Under the pieces are notes generated by a model. It had not been told where the DNA came from. It saw only the letters and a program-made list of their open reading frames with translations, and did not search any database. A stretch of 64,000 bases of DNA from Rhodococcus sp. SGAir0479 (GTDB lineage Bacteria; Actinomycetota; Actinomycetes; Mycobacteriales; Mycobacteriaceae), in assembly GCF_005484805.1 (NCBI RefSeq), contig NZ_CP039432.1, positions 3,968,001-4,032,000 on the forward strand. Reading direction: 5' to 3'. Both the position numbers and the translations under genes were made by a program. Shown piece after piece: positions 34,862-46,795 of the stretch (the first letter of the stretch is position 1; the number at the start of each line of letters is the position of its first letter).

Positions 34862-35860
34862 ATGAAAGCGACCCGGCTGTACCGGAGCGCGGCTGCCGCC
34901 GCGCTGGCCGCCCTCGTCCTCACCGCGTGCTCGAGCACGAACGACGACGCGCCCGCGGAGGGCGAAACCACCACGGTCACGGTCGAGGACAACTTCGGCG
35001 AGCAGACGGTCACCGTGCCGGCGCGGGCGGTCGTCGCGACCGACAACACCACCTTCCAGACCCTCGACGAGTGGGGCGTCCCGCTGAAGGCCGGCGCGGT
35101 CGCGCTGATGCCCGACACCATCTCGTACAAGCAGGATTCGAACATCGTCGACCTGGGCACGCACCGCGAGCCGAACCTCGAGGCCATCGTCGCCGCCGAC
35201 CCGGATCTGATCATCAACGGCAACCGCTTCGCGCAGTTCCGCGAGGACTTCGGCAAGCTCGCCCCCAACGCCACGATCGTCGACGTCACCCCGCGCAAGG
35301 ATCAGCCGCTCGACACGGAACTCAAGCGCGGCACCACCGTGCTCGGTGAGGTCTTCGACAAGCAGTCCGAGGCGCAGCAGCTCAACGACGAGTTCGACAA
35401 GTCGATCGCTCGCGTCAAGGCGGCCTACGGCACCGACACGTCCGTGATGGGCGTGATCGTCTCCGGCGGCAAGATCGGCTACGTCGCCCCCCACGACGGA
35501 CGCACCATCGGCCCGATGTTCGACATCTTCGGCTTCGAGCCGGCACTCGAAGTCCCGCAGGGTTCCACCGGCGAGAAGGGCGACGACATCTCGGTCGAGG
35601 CCATCGCGCAGTCCAACCCCGGCCTCATCATCGTCATGGACCGCGACGCCGCGACCACCGAGGCGAAGAAGGAAGGCTTCACGCCGGCCGCCAAGGTCAT
35701 CGAGGGTTCGGTCGCCCTGCAGAACGTGGACGCGGTCAAGAGCGGCAACGTGATCTACATGCCCGCCGACACGTACACCAACGAGAGCATCCAGACCTAC
35801 ACCGCGTTCTTCAACTCGCTCGCCGAGCTGCTCGAGAAGAAGAACACCAGCAACAGCTGA
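34862..35860 (+). CDS. siderophore-binding lipoprotein of Fe3+ ABC importer
   Basis: A 332-residue lipoprotein. Its signal peptide has lipobox LTAC with the lipidated Cys at residue 23. A class III helical-backbone binding fold follows (VEDNFGEQTVTVPARAVVATDN at the start; AADPDLIINGNRF; TIGPMFDIFGFEPAL). It is close to the YclQ/CeuA group that binds catecholate siderophores or petrobactin fragments. AAGGA precedes ATG 34862 and an iron box lies upstream. It starts the operon with two permeases and a (frameshifted) ATPase gene. Confidence 0.9.
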   Translation: MKATRLYRSAAAAALAALVLTACSSTNDDAPAEGETTTVTVEDNFGEQTVTVPARAVVATDNTTFQTLDEWGVPLKAGAVALMPDTISYKQDSNIVDLGTHREPNLEAIVAADPDLIINGNRFAQFREDFGKLAPNATIVDVTPRKDQPLDTELKRGTTVLGEVFDKQSEAQQLNDEFDKSIARVKAAYGTDTSVMGVIVSGGKIGYVAPHDGRTIGPMFDIFGFEPALEVPQGSTGEKGDDISVEAIAQSNPGLIIVMDRDAATTEAKKEGFTPAAKVIEGSVALQNVDAVKSGNVIYMPADTYTNESIQTYTAFFNSLAELLEKKNTSNS

Positions 35861-35942
35861 TCCCGTGCCTCGTCCCGTGGTGCCGCGCCAGGAGCCGGCA
35901 CCACGGGACGGTAGGCGCGATCACCGCACGGAAGACCCCCCG

Positions 35943-36935
35943 ATGAGTGCACCGACCGTCCCGGTCCGCGACAAGCCCGCCGACAAGGGCCGCCTGTTCG
36001 ATTGGAAACTGCTGCTCGGTTTCCTCGGCGTCGGCGTGTTGCTGATCCTCTCGCTGTTCACCGGCGTGTTCGACATCTTCGACGGCGAGGCCGGCTGGGA
36101 GATGTTCAACATCACTCGCATTCCGCGCACCGCCGCGCTGGTCCTGGCCGGTGCCGCGATGGCCATGTCCGGACTGGTGATGCAGCTCCTGACGCAGAAC
36201 CGGTTCGTCGAACCCACCACCACCGGCACCACCGAGTGGGCGGGCCTCGGCTTGATGATCATGATGATCGTCGCGCCGGGCGCCGGCCTGATGCCGCGGA
36301 TGATCGGCGCCATCGTCGCCGCGTTCGTCGGCACCATGATCTTCTTCCTGTTCCTGCGACGCGTCGCTCTGACGTCGTCACTGATCGTGCCGATCGTCGG
36401 CATCATGCTCGGCGCGGTCGTCGGCGCCATCACCTCCTACCTCGCGCTGACCACCGACTCGTTGCAGAGCTTGGGTATCTGGTTCGCGGGCAGCTTCACC
36501 TCGGCCATCCGCGGTCAGTACGAGGCGCTGTGGATCGTGGCCGTCGTCGCGGTCGCCGTGTTCGTCGCGGCCGATCGCTTCACCGTCGCCGGCCTGGGCG
36601 AGGACATCGCCACCAACGTCGGGCTGAACTACAACCGCATCATCCTGCTGGGGACGGGGCTGATCGCCGTCGCGACCGGCGTGGTCACGGTCGTCGTCGG
36701 CAACCTGCCGTTCCTGGGGCTGATCGTCCCCAACATCGTGTCGATGATCCGCGGCGACGACCTGCGCAGCAACCTGCCGTGGGTGTGCCTGCTGGGCGTC
36801 GCGATCGTGACCGTCTGCGACCTGATCGCGCGGACGGTCATCGCGCCGTTCGAGGTCCCGGTCTCCCTGATCCTCGGCGTCGTCGGCGCCGTCGTGTTCG
36901 TCGCCATGCTGCTGCGGAGCCGCCGCCATGCTTGA
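35943..36935 (+). CDS. iron-siderophore ABC permease, YclN/FecC type
   Basis: A 330-residue permease with a hydrophilic N-terminus of about 25 residues and about nine helices. Segments RIPRTAALVLAGAAMAMSG and GNLPFLGLIVPNIVSMIRG are the FecCD-family hallmarks; the latter forms the ATPase-coupling region. ATG 35943 was chosen over upstream in-frame codons because the preceding residues are hydrophilic and unlike the family. It is the first half of the heterodimeric channel. Confidence 0.92.
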   Translation: MSAPTVPVRDKPADKGRLFDWKLLLGFLGVGVLLILSLFTGVFDIFDGEAGWEMFNITRIPRTAALVLAGAAMAMSGLVMQLLTQNRFVEPTTTGTTEWAGLGLMIMMIVAPGAGLMPRMIGAIVAAFVGTMIFFLFLRRVALTSSLIVPIVGIMLGAVVGAITSYLALTTDSLQSLGIWFAGSFTSAIRGQYEALWIVAVVAVAVFVAADRFTVAGLGEDIATNVGLNYNRIILLGTGLIAVATGVVTVVVGNLPFLGLIVPNIVSMIRGDDLRSNLPWVCLLGVAIVTVCDLIARTVIAPFEVPVSLILGVVGAVVFVAMLLRSRRHA

Positions 36936-37983
36936 GATCCAGCCGCTCCCCGCCGTCACCGAGGCCCCGGTCGCCCGCCCGCGCACCGGGTCGGGCGCCT
37001 TCGCCACCCCGCGGGACCGCCGCCGCTACTGGCTCGCCGTGGGCGTGCTGGCGGCCCTGGCAGTGGCGTTCGCGTTCGGCCTGCTCGCATGGGGGAACCC
37101 GATGCCCATCGGATCCCCGGGATTCTGGCGGATCGCCGAGCTGCGGGCCACCAGTCTGGTCGTCATCGCGGTGGTCGCGGTGTGCCAGGCGGTGGCCACC
37201 GTCGCGTTCCAGTCGGCGACGAACAACCGGATCATCACGCCGTCGATCATGGGGTTCGAGGCGCTCTACGTCGCCATCCAGACGGCGTCGGTGTTCTTCC
37301 TCGGCGCGGCCGGCGTGACGGCGCTGCAGGGCGTGCCGCAATTCGCGCTGCAACTGCTGCTCATGGTGGCGTTCGCGATGGTGCTCTACGGCTGGCTGCT
37401 GTCGGGCAGGAACGGAAACATGCAGGTGATGCTGCTGGTCGGCATCGTCCTCGGCGGCGGACTGGGATCGGTGTCGGCGTTCATGCAGCGCCTGCTCACG
37501 CCCAGCGAGTTCGACGTCCTCACCGCGCGGCTCTTCGGATCGATCTCCAACGCCGAGGTCGCCTACCTGCCGCTGGCGGTGCCGCTGTGCGTCGCGGCCG
37601 CGGGCGCCCTGTGGTGGCGGGCCCGTCGGCTCAACCTGGTCGCGATGGGACGCGACGTCACCACGAACCTGGGCCTGCACCATCGCCGCGAGGTGATGAT
37701 CGTGCTGTTCCTGGTCTCGGTGCTCATGGCCGTGTCCACCGCCCTGATCGGGCCCATGACGTTCCTGGGCTTCCTCGTTGCCACGCTGGCCTACCAGTTC
37801 GCCGGTACCCACGACCACCGGTTCGTCTTCCCGGTCGCCGTGCTCACCGCGTTCGTCATCCTCACCGGCGCCTACTTCGCGCTCAAGAACATCTTCTACG
37901 CGCAGGGCGCGGTGTCGATCATCATCGAGGCCGTCGGCGGCGCCACGTTCCTCGTCGTGATTCTGCGAAAGGGCAGGCTGTGA
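36928..37983 (+). CDS. iron-siderophore ABC permease, YclO/FecD type
   Basis: A 351-residue permease with about nine helices. ELRATSLVVIAVVAVCQAVATVAFQ and IGPMTFLGFLVATLAYQFAG are FecCD-family segments. It overlaps the previous permease by 8 bp (ATG 36928 inside its last codons), which shows tight coupling. Residues 1-30 form a cytoplasmic extension. Confidence 0.92.
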   Translation: MLEIQPLPAVTEAPVARPRTGSGAFATPRDRRRYWLAVGVLAALAVAFAFGLLAWGNPMPIGSPGFWRIAELRATSLVVIAVVAVCQAVATVAFQSATNNRIITPSIMGFEALYVAIQTASVFFLGAAGVTALQGVPQFALQLLLMVAFAMVLYGWLLSGRNGNMQVMLLVGIVLGGGLGSVSAFMQRLLTPSEFDVLTARLFGSISNAEVAYLPLAVPLCVAAAGALWWRARRLNLVAMGRDVTTNLGLHHRREVMIVLFLVSVLMAVSTALIGPMTFLGFLVATLAYQFAGTHDHRFVFPVAVLTAFVILTGAYFALKNIFYAQGAVSIIIEAVGGATFLVVILRKGRL

Positions 37984-38734
37984 TCGAAATCAAGGGAGTC
38001 CGCAAGGATTACGGCGCTTCGGTGACGATCGGGCCCGTCGACCTGGAGATCCCGGCGGGCGGGATCACGGCGTTGGTCGGCCCCAACGGGGCCGGCAAGT
38101 CGACGCTGCTGACCATGATCGGACGCCTCCTCGGACCCGACGCCGGCCGCATCGAGATCGGTGGCCACGACGTCACCCGTACGCGCTCGAAGGACCTCGC
38201 GAAGATCGTCTCGATTCTCCGCCAGGAGAACCACTTCGTCACCCGCCTGACGGTGCGCCAGCTGGTGGGCCTCGGCCGGTTCCCGCACTCGGGGGTCGGA
38301 TCACCCGAACCGACGAGGAGGCCATCACCCGCGCCGTCGACTTCTTCGGACTCACCGAACTCGAGGGCCGCTACCTCGACCAGCTCTCGGGTGGGCAGCG
38401 CCAACGCGCCTACGTGGCGATGGTGCTGTGTCAGGAGACCGACTACATCCTGCTCGACGAGCCGCTCAACAACCTCGACATGAAGCACTCGGTGCAGATG
38501 ATGAAGCACCTGCGCAAGGTGGCGGACGAGCTCGGCCGCACCGTGGTGATCGTGCTGCACGACATCAACTTCGCCGCGCACTACGCGGACCGGATCTGCG
38601 CGATGAAGAACGGCCAGGTGGTCGAGTTCGGTACGCCCGCAGAGATTCTGGTGGACGAGACGCTCAGCCGGGTCTTCGACACCCCGGTCGCGTGCATGAG
38701 CGGGCCCAACGGGCCGATCGCCGTCTACTACTGA
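37980..38734 (+). pseudogene. siderophore ABC ATPase (YclP-like) with one-base frameshift
   Basis: The gene starts at GTG 37980 (GTGA overlap with the permease stop). It reads in frame through Walker [11 protein letters not shown]-loop LRQENHF and FPHSG. At the G5 run 38291-38295 the frame breaks. The remaining family sequence continues in the -1 frame: RITRTDEEAITRA, signature [13 protein letters not shown], Walker B YILLDEPLNNLDMKHS, and H-loop VLHDINFAAHY to the TAA/TGA-type end at 38734. One missing G restores a protein of about 251 residues. Unshifted translation would yield 167 residues without signature or Walker B. Causes could be a sequencing error, a real null mutation, or -1 slippage on the G run. 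All other genes of the importer are intact. Confidence 0.85.
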
Positions 38735-38747
38735 GGCGCCTCCGGCA

Positions 38748-38793
38748 CCCGTGCGCCGTTTCGGTAGCCGGGTCCACCGAAAACGCGCACGGG
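38748..38793. terminator. long hairpin ending the siderophore operon
   Basis: Arms 38748-38765 and 38776-38793 pair at 16 of 18 positions, 14 nt after the ATPase stop. It separates the importer operon from the lipase gene. Confidence 0.75.
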
Positions 38794-38822
38794 CACGAAG
38801 TGCCTTGGGTAGGTTCCGGCGC

Positions 38823-40334
38823 ATGCCAAACCAGCGTGGGGGATTCTGGGGTCCGGCGATCGTCATCGCCTTCGCGGTGAGTGTCGTGCTCGGGACGGGC
38901 GCCGCCGGCACCGCGGCCGCCCAGTCGAGCGGCAGCGCTCTGCCGGACACCAGCATCGGCGGCGTCGGCTCGACGGGCAGCGCGGCAGGACAGGGGTTCA
39001 TCGGCCCCGGATCGCTGACCGACGGCACCGGCTCGGACGGCACCGGATCGAACGGCACCAACCCGATCACGGGATCGTGGGGGACGGCGTCGCTCGCACG
39101 GTCCGCGTTCGGTTCCTGGATCCCGGGCGCGGTCGGATCGCTTGTGCCCGAACCCGATCTGGCGCCGCCGCCGCTCGAGACCCTCCGCGCGGGGATGCTG
39201 CCCGCCCCCGTCGGCGACCCGTTCTTCGACGACTACCCCGCGGGCCTGCCCGGCATGGCGAACGGTCAGGTGATCGAGACCCGGGACGTCACGCCGGTCG
39301 CCCGTGGACTGCTGCGCGGGCCGGTGCGCGAGGTCCGGCAGATGAAGGTGAAGTCCACCGACTCGTCCGGCGCGCCGTCGTTCGCGACCGCCACGCTCGT
39401 CGTGCCGGCCACCCCGTGGCCCGGTCCGGGTCCGCGGCCGGTACTGGTGAACAACGTGCCGATCAACAGCCTCGGGCGGGCCTGCACACCGTCACACACA
39501 CTCGCGTACGGAATCACACCGTCGACCAACTTCCTCGAACTGATCCGCCCGGTCACCACCCGTGCCGAGGAGCGTGGGTACGCGGTGCTGATCGTGGACC
39601 ACGAGGGCCCGCGCATGGCCTACGGCGAGCCCTACGTCGCCGGACACGCGATCCTCGACAGCATCCGGGGCATGCGCAGCGAGTTCCCGGCCGAGTTCGG
39701 CGCCAGCAGGCTCGCGATGATGGGCTACTCCGGCGGATCGATCGCCACGCACGGCGCGGTCAAGCTGATCGACTCGTACGCCCCCGAACTCGCCTCCGAC
39801 ATCGTCGGCGCGGCGATGGGCGGCGTACCGGCCGACTTCGAGATGCTCGGACGCACCATGAACGGCAACCTCGCGGGCGGACTGTTCCTGGCCGCGGCGT
39901 TCGGCATCTCGCGCGAGAACACCGAGATCCTGCCGCTGATCAACGGTCTGGGCCGACGCGCCGGCCTGTCGTCCATCAAGGACCAGTGCATGATCAACCT
40001 CGGAGCGTCGGGCGTCCTCGGGATCCCGGCCGAGGCACTCGCGAACATTCCGGACGCGCTCGATTCCGATGTCGCGCAAGACATCTACGCCAAGACGAAG
40101 ATGGCCGACCTGACGTCCGGCACGCCGCTGTACATCTACAACGGCGGCCAGGAGTTCTGGATCCCGGCGCTCGGCGCGCGCAATCTGTTCGACGAGCAGT
40201 GCGGCCACGGCGTCGCCGCCGTCTACCGCCAGGTCCCCGGCGAGCACTTCCTGGGCGAGGCACTCGGCAATCCCGGGGCCTTCGACTGGGTCGACGCCCG
40301 TCTGCGGGGCGAGCCCGCCCCGTCGGAGTGCTGA
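38823..40334 (+). CDS. secreted lipase, LIP family (alpha/beta hydrolase)
   Basis: A 503-residue exported enzyme. The signal peptide ends near residue 33 (TAAAQSS). A Gly/Thr/Ser-rich segment (about 40-85, with GTGSDGTGSNGTN) follows. The catalytic domain of the actinobacterial LIP family (Candida antarctica lipase A-like) has nucleophile Ser 303 in GYSGGSIATH, LIVDHEGP before it and the His in GEHFLGE near the end. Two Cys pairs are likely disulfides. ATG 38823 follows the operon terminator. It would hydrolyse host or environmental acylglycerols. No adjacent partner is evident. Confidence 0.88.
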   Translation: MPNQRGGFWGPAIVIAFAVSVVLGTGAAGTAAAQSSGSALPDTSIGGVGSTGSAAGQGFIGPGSLTDGTGSDGTGSNGTNPITGSWGTASLARSAFGSWIPGAVGSLVPEPDLAPPPLETLRAGMLPAPVGDPFFDDYPAGLPGMANGQVIETRDVTPVARGLLRGPVREVRQMKVKSTDSSGAPSFATATLVVPATPWPGPGPRPVLVNNVPINSLGRACTPSHTLAYGITPSTNFLELIRPVTTRAEERGYAVLIVDHEGPRMAYGEPYVAGHAILDSIRGMRSEFPAEFGASRLAMMGYSGGSIATHGAVKLIDSYAPELASDIVGAAMGGVPADFEMLGRTMNGNLAGGLFLAAAFGISRENTEILPLINGLGRRAGLSSIKDQCMINLGASGVLGIPAEALANIPDALDSDVAQDIYAKTKMADLTSGTPLYIYNGGQEFWIPALGARNLFDEQCGHGVAAVYRQVPGEHFLGEALGNPGAFDWVDARLRGEPAPSEC

Positions 40335-40347
40335 CCGCCCGTCCGTG

Positions 40348-40406
40348 AACAGCTGAAGGGTCCCTTCACGCGCTGGGAGCGCGCGAAGGGACCCTTCTCT
40401 GCTGTT
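40348..40406. terminator. bidirectional terminator between lipase and leuS
   Basis: A large imperfect inverted repeat: the inner AAGGGTCCCTTC pairs with GAAGGGACCCTT, CGCGCT with AGCGCG, and the outer AACAGC with GCTGTT. It lies exactly between the convergent stops at 40334 and 40411, so it can serve both genes. Confidence 0.88.
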
Positions 40407-40410
40407 GCGA

Positions 40411-43263
<2,853 letters not shown>

Positions 43264-43365
43264 TGTGGTCGCTATCTACTTGGATGACGGGAATTCCGCC
43301 AACCAGGGTAAAGCCTGGTCGGCCCCGCAGGCACACTCCCGTCCGACCGGGCCTATCGTGGACGC

Positions 43366-43761
43366 GTGGTCATTGTTGCTGTGGTCCTGTTCGTCGCCGC
43401 TGTCGCCATCGGCGCACTGGGTGTCGCCGGACTGACCGGTCGACTCGGGCGCAACCGGTGGGCCGGTGTGCGCACCCCCGAATCCCTGCGTGACGACGAG
43501 ACGTTCGCGCTGGCCAACAAGGTCGCCGCACCCACGATGCTGGCCGCTGCCGGCGTGCTGGTGATCGGCGGCCTGGCGGGCGTGCTGCTCGACGGCGTCC
43601 TGCCGGTCGCCGCGGCGATCGTCGCCGTCGTGGCCGCCTTCCTCCTCACCGCCGCCGGCGGCACCCTCGGTTCCCGCGCGGCCGCGGCCGTCCCCGAGAC
43701 CAGCGGCTGCGGCACCTCCTGCGGCGCGTGCAGCCTCAAGGGCGCCTGCGAACCGGCCTGA
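43366..43761 (+). CDS. SdpI-like small membrane protein with C-terminal Cys cluster
   Basis: A 131-residue protein with three hydrophobic helices (about 2-25, 54-75 and 78-100). The loop RLGRNRWAGVRTPESLRDDETFALANK is the SdpI/YhfL signature, where SdpI confers immunity to a killing factor in Bacillus. The hydrophilic C-terminus carries four Cys in CGTSCGACSLKGAC (spacing 3, 2, 5), which could bind metal or form disulfides; ordinary SdpI proteins lack it. GTG 43366 is divergent from leuS. Confidence 0.8.
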   Translation: MVIVAVVLFVAAVAIGALGVAGLTGRLGRNRWAGVRTPESLRDDETFALANKVAAPTMLAAAGVLVIGGLAGVLLDGVLPVAAAIVAVVAAFLLTAAGGTLGSRAAAAVPETSGCGTSCGACSLKGACEPA

Positions 43762-43778
43762 CTGGTTGAATCCCGGGT

Positions 43779-44759
43779 GTGACCACACCCACCAACGGCG
43801 CACGCGTCGTCGATCCGGCGGGCGTCCTGTTCGGCATCGTGCTGCCGGTGCTGGCCGCGGCCGCGGGCGTCGTCCTGACCTACGTTCTCGAGCCCCGGTT
43901 GCCCGACGAGATCGCGACCCACTGGTCCGGTGACTCGCCCGACGGGTACATGAGCCCCGTCGCGAGCGCGTGGACGGTCGCCGCGCTGGTGGTCGTCGTG
44001 GGCGGCGGGTGCTGCGCCATCGCCGCGCTCGCGCAGGCCCAGCTGATGACGCGGCGCGTGATGCTGATCGTCGGCCTCGCCGTCGTCGGCCTGATGGTGG
44101 CCGCGCAGATCACCACCGTCGTCGAGCAGCTCGACGCCTCGGCCGCCACGGACTCGCCGCTGCCGGTCTCCGGAATCGTGTCGGGCGTCGTGGCCGGTGC
44201 CGTCGCCGGCCTGATCGGTGCGTCGCGGCTGCGCGATCAGCGAGTTCGGTCCGTCGCCACCGAGCCGCCCCCGGCCTCGTTGCCGCGCCGAGCCGTGGAC
44301 CTGCCCGTGAGCGACCAGGTCGGGATGTCCGCGGGCGGGCTGCTCGCGACCGGACTGGCCGTCACCGCGCCCGCGGCTCTCGTGTGCTGGCTGGCCGGCG
44401 CGTGGTGGCCGCTGTGGATCTACGTCCCGATCGTCGTGCTCGGGGTGGCGCTGCTGCAGTTCCGTCTCGTCGTCGACGCCGACGGCATCCGCGTGCAGAA
44501 CATGGGGATGTCCGCGATCGAGTACGGCACCGACGAGGTGCTCTCGGCCCGTGTCGTGGAGATCCGGCCGTTCCAGGACTTCGGGGGCTGGGGGCTCAAG
44601 CGGAAGGGTCCCGGCAACTACGGTGTCGTCACCCGCACCGGACCGGCGGTACTCGTCACGTTCGCGAACGGGGACCGGCTGACCGTCACCACCCCACGCG
44701 CCGACGAGATCGCCGGTGCGCTCAACAGCCTCGCCGACCGGCGGCCCGCGCGCCCCTGA
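43779..44759 (+). CDS. DUF1648-containing membrane protein
   Basis: A 326-residue membrane protein. The N-terminal TM is followed by LPDEIATHWSGDSPDGYMS, the DUF1648 motif. Three or four more helices and a C-terminal soluble domain rich in beta strands (about 225-320) follow. GTG 43779 lies 17 nt after the SdpI-like gene; DUF1648 and SdpI-like sequences are often linked or fused, so the two probably work together. Function unknown. Confidence 0.82.
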   Translation: MTTPTNGARVVDPAGVLFGIVLPVLAAAAGVVLTYVLEPRLPDEIATHWSGDSPDGYMSPVASAWTVAALVVVVGGGCCAIAALAQAQLMTRRVMLIVGLAVVGLMVAAQITTVVEQLDASAATDSPLPVSGIVSGVVAGAVAGLIGASRLRDQRVRSVATEPPPASLPRRAVDLPVSDQVGMSAGGLLATGLAVTAPAALVCWLAGAWWPLWIYVPIVVLGVALLQFRLVVDADGIRVQNMGMSAIEYGTDEVLSARVVEIRPFQDFGGWGLKRKGPGNYGVVTRTGPAVLVTFANGDRLTVTTPRADEIAGALNSLADRRPARP

Positions 44760-44765
44760 TCGCCG

Positions 44766-45608
44766 TCACAGCGCGGACGCCCGGATAGCCTCCATGAGCG
44801 CCGTCTCGGGATCGCTGGGCGGTCCGGGCCGGCCCAGCAGCACGAACTCGACATCGCCCGGATCGGGCAGGCCCAGCCGGTCGCCGACGGGCCGCAGCTC
44901 CGTCGGCAGCAGCGAGTTCGCGTGCACGATCATCCCGAGTCCGGCCAGCACCGCGGCCCGCAGGCCCGCGCGGCTGTTCGCCAGGCACGTGACCCGGCTC
45001 GGCAGCCGCGCCGCCTCGAGTGTGTCGAGCGCGCACGCCCGCGTGATGCTCGGCGGGGGATAGACGACCAGCGGCACCGGTGTCCCCGGGTCCCACCGGG
45101 ACTCCGCCGTCCCGCCCCACACCAGCCGGTCCCGCCACACCAGCTCTCCGTGCGTCTCACCGGGGCGCCGCATCACGAACGCCAGGTCCAGGTCGCCGGC
45201 ACGCAGCTCGGCGTGCACGGCGCGGCTGAGCCCCACGGTGAGCTGCAGATCGACGAGCGGGTGCGTGCGCCGAAAGTCTCGCAGGATCTGCGGCAGCCCC
45301 TTGGCGACCAGGTCCTCCGCGGCCCCGAACCGAAGTCGGCCGGTGAGCGTCGAGCCCGCGAAGTAGCGGTCGGCACGCTCGTGCGCGTCGAGGATCGAGC
45401 GGGCGAAACCGACCATCGCGGTGCCGTCGGCGGTCAGTTCGACGGTGTGCGTGTCGCGGGTGATCAGCTCCCGGCTCGCAACCTTCTCGAGCCGCGCGAT
45501 GTGCCCGCTGACGGTGGACTGGCGCAGCCCGAGGACGCGGGCGGCGGCCGTGAAGCCGCCGGTCCGCTCGACGGCCAGGAACGTTTTCAGGAGAACGGGA
45601 TCGAACAC
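44766..45608 (-). CDS. LysR-family transcriptional regulator
   Basis: A 280-residue regulator. The N-terminal winged helix is LLKTFLAVERTGGFTAAARVLGLRQSTVSGHIARLE and the effector domain has two alpha/beta subdomains. The start is GTG 45608. It is divergent from a bile-acid-symporter-like gene with an inverted repeat between them, the usual arrangement for a LysR activator and its target. The effector is unknown. Confidence 0.92.
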   Translation of the reverse strand: MFDPVLLKTFLAVERTGGFTAAARVLGLRQSTVSGHIARLEKVASRELITRDTHTVELTADGTAMVGFARSILDAHERADRYFAGSTLTGRLRFGAAEDLVAKGLPQILRDFRRTHPLVDLQLTVGLSRAVHAELRAGDLDLAFVMRRPGETHGELVWRDRLVWGGTAESRWDPGTPVPLVVYPPPSITRACALDTLEAARLPSRVTCLANSRAGLRAAVLAGLGMIVHANSLLPTELRPVGDRLGLPDPGDVEFVLLGRPGPPSDPETALMEAIRASAL

Positions 45609-45623
45609 GCACCCTGCCTATCA

Positions 45624-45672
45624 CGAATCGCGATCACAGTTAACGCAATGAACAACTTTCATGATCGATTCG
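45624..45672. promoter_or_regulatory. inverted repeat in LysR/symporter intergenic region
   Basis: The left element CGAATCGCGATCA (45624-45636) pairs with TGATCGATTCG (45662-45672) except for two extra bases. It lies in the 84-bp divergent promoter region, consistent with LysR recognition and activation sites. Confidence 0.5.
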
Positions 45673-45692
45673 GGTCCATATACCGTTGAGCG

Positions 45693-46679
45693 GTGAGGTT
45701 TCTGAGCAGGTTCTACATCGACGGGTTCATTCTCTCGATCATCGTGGTCGCGGTCCTCGGCACCCTGTTCCCGGTATCCGGCACCGGCGAGACCGTCCTG
45801 GACTGGGCCACCAAGATCGCGATCGGATTCCTCTTCCTGCTCTACGGTGCGCGGCTGTCGCCGGCGGAGGCCCTGCAGGGGCTCAAGCACTGGCGCCTGC
45901 ACTCGGTCGTGTTCGCGGCGACGTTCGTGCTGTTCCCGCTCATCGGCCTGGCTCTGCGCATCCTGGTGCCCACCGTCATCACCGACGAGATGTACACCGG
46001 CGTCCTGTACCTGTGCCTGGTGCCCTCGACCGTGCAGTCGTCGATCGCGTTCACCTCGATCGCCCGCGGCAACGTCGCGGGCGCGATCGTGAGCGCGTCG
46101 TTCTCGAACCTGCTGGGCGTCTTCATCACGCCGGTGCTGGTGATCCTGCTGATGAACACGACCGGGGAGGCGACGGTCGACTTCTCGTCGGTGATCGACA
46201 TCGTCCTGCAGCTGCTACTGCCGTTCCTGGTGGGCCAGCTGATCCGCCCGCTCGTCATCGACTGGCTGCAGCGCTACGCCGAGCCGACCAAGCTCGTCGA
46301 CCGGGGATCGATCCTGCTGGTGGTGTTCTCGGCGTTCAGTGAGTCGATGAAGGAGCACATCTGGAGCACCGTGACGGTGTTCGAGGTCGCCGCGGTGGTC
46401 GTCGTGTGCATCCTCATCCTGGTGGTGGTGCTGGGGGTGACCGCGGTCGCCGGCAAACGACTCGGTTTCTCGCTGCCGGACCGCATCGTGATCGTCTTCT
46501 GCGGCTCCAAGAAGAGTCTGGCGACGGGTCTGCCGATGGCGTCGGTGCTGTTCGCCGGGCAGCCCGTCGGCCTCATCGTGCTGCCGCTGATGATCTTCCA
46601 CCAGATCCAGCTCATCGTGTGCGCCGCACTGGCCCAGCGCTACGCCAAGCGGACGGATCCGGAGCCGGTCTCCACCTGA
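45693..46679 (+). CDS. bile acid:sodium symporter-like transporter (SBF-like)
   Basis: A 328-residue membrane protein with ten predicted helices. WATKIAIGFLFLLYGARLSP, LVPSTVQSSIAFTSIARGNV and FCGSKKSLATGLPMASVLF match the SBF-like (YfeH) subgroup of the bile acid/arsenite transporter superfamily. The two crossover helices with conserved polar residues are present. GTG 45693. The substrate may be an organic anion; the divergent LysR gene probably controls it. Confidence 0.9.
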   Translation: MRFLSRFYIDGFILSIIVVAVLGTLFPVSGTGETVLDWATKIAIGFLFLLYGARLSPAEALQGLKHWRLHSVVFAATFVLFPLIGLALRILVPTVITDEMYTGVLYLCLVPSTVQSSIAFTSIARGNVAGAIVSASFSNLLGVFITPVLVILLMNTTGEATVDFSSVIDIVLQLLLPFLVGQLIRPLVIDWLQRYAEPTKLVDRGSILLVVFSAFSESMKEHIWSTVTVFEVAAVVVVCILILVVVLGVTAVAGKRLGFSLPDRIVIVFCGSKKSLATGLPMASVLFAGQPVGLIVLPLMIFHQIQLIVCAALAQRYAKRTDPEPVST

Positions 46680-46795
46680 CCGCATCGCGTTCGCGCCCGC
46701 CGCCGCGGCCGCTGGGGTTCAATGGAGGACAGCTTCGACAGTGTCCCGAGTGAGCCCCAGTGTCGGCAGTGGCAGCGATCTCTTCGGAGGCGAAC

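Noticed and set aside
37980-38483. A separate short ATPase gene ending at 38483
   Set aside because: After 38295 this frame loses all similarity to ABC ATPases while the -1 frame continues the family sequence exactly, so it is one frameshifted gene and not two genes.
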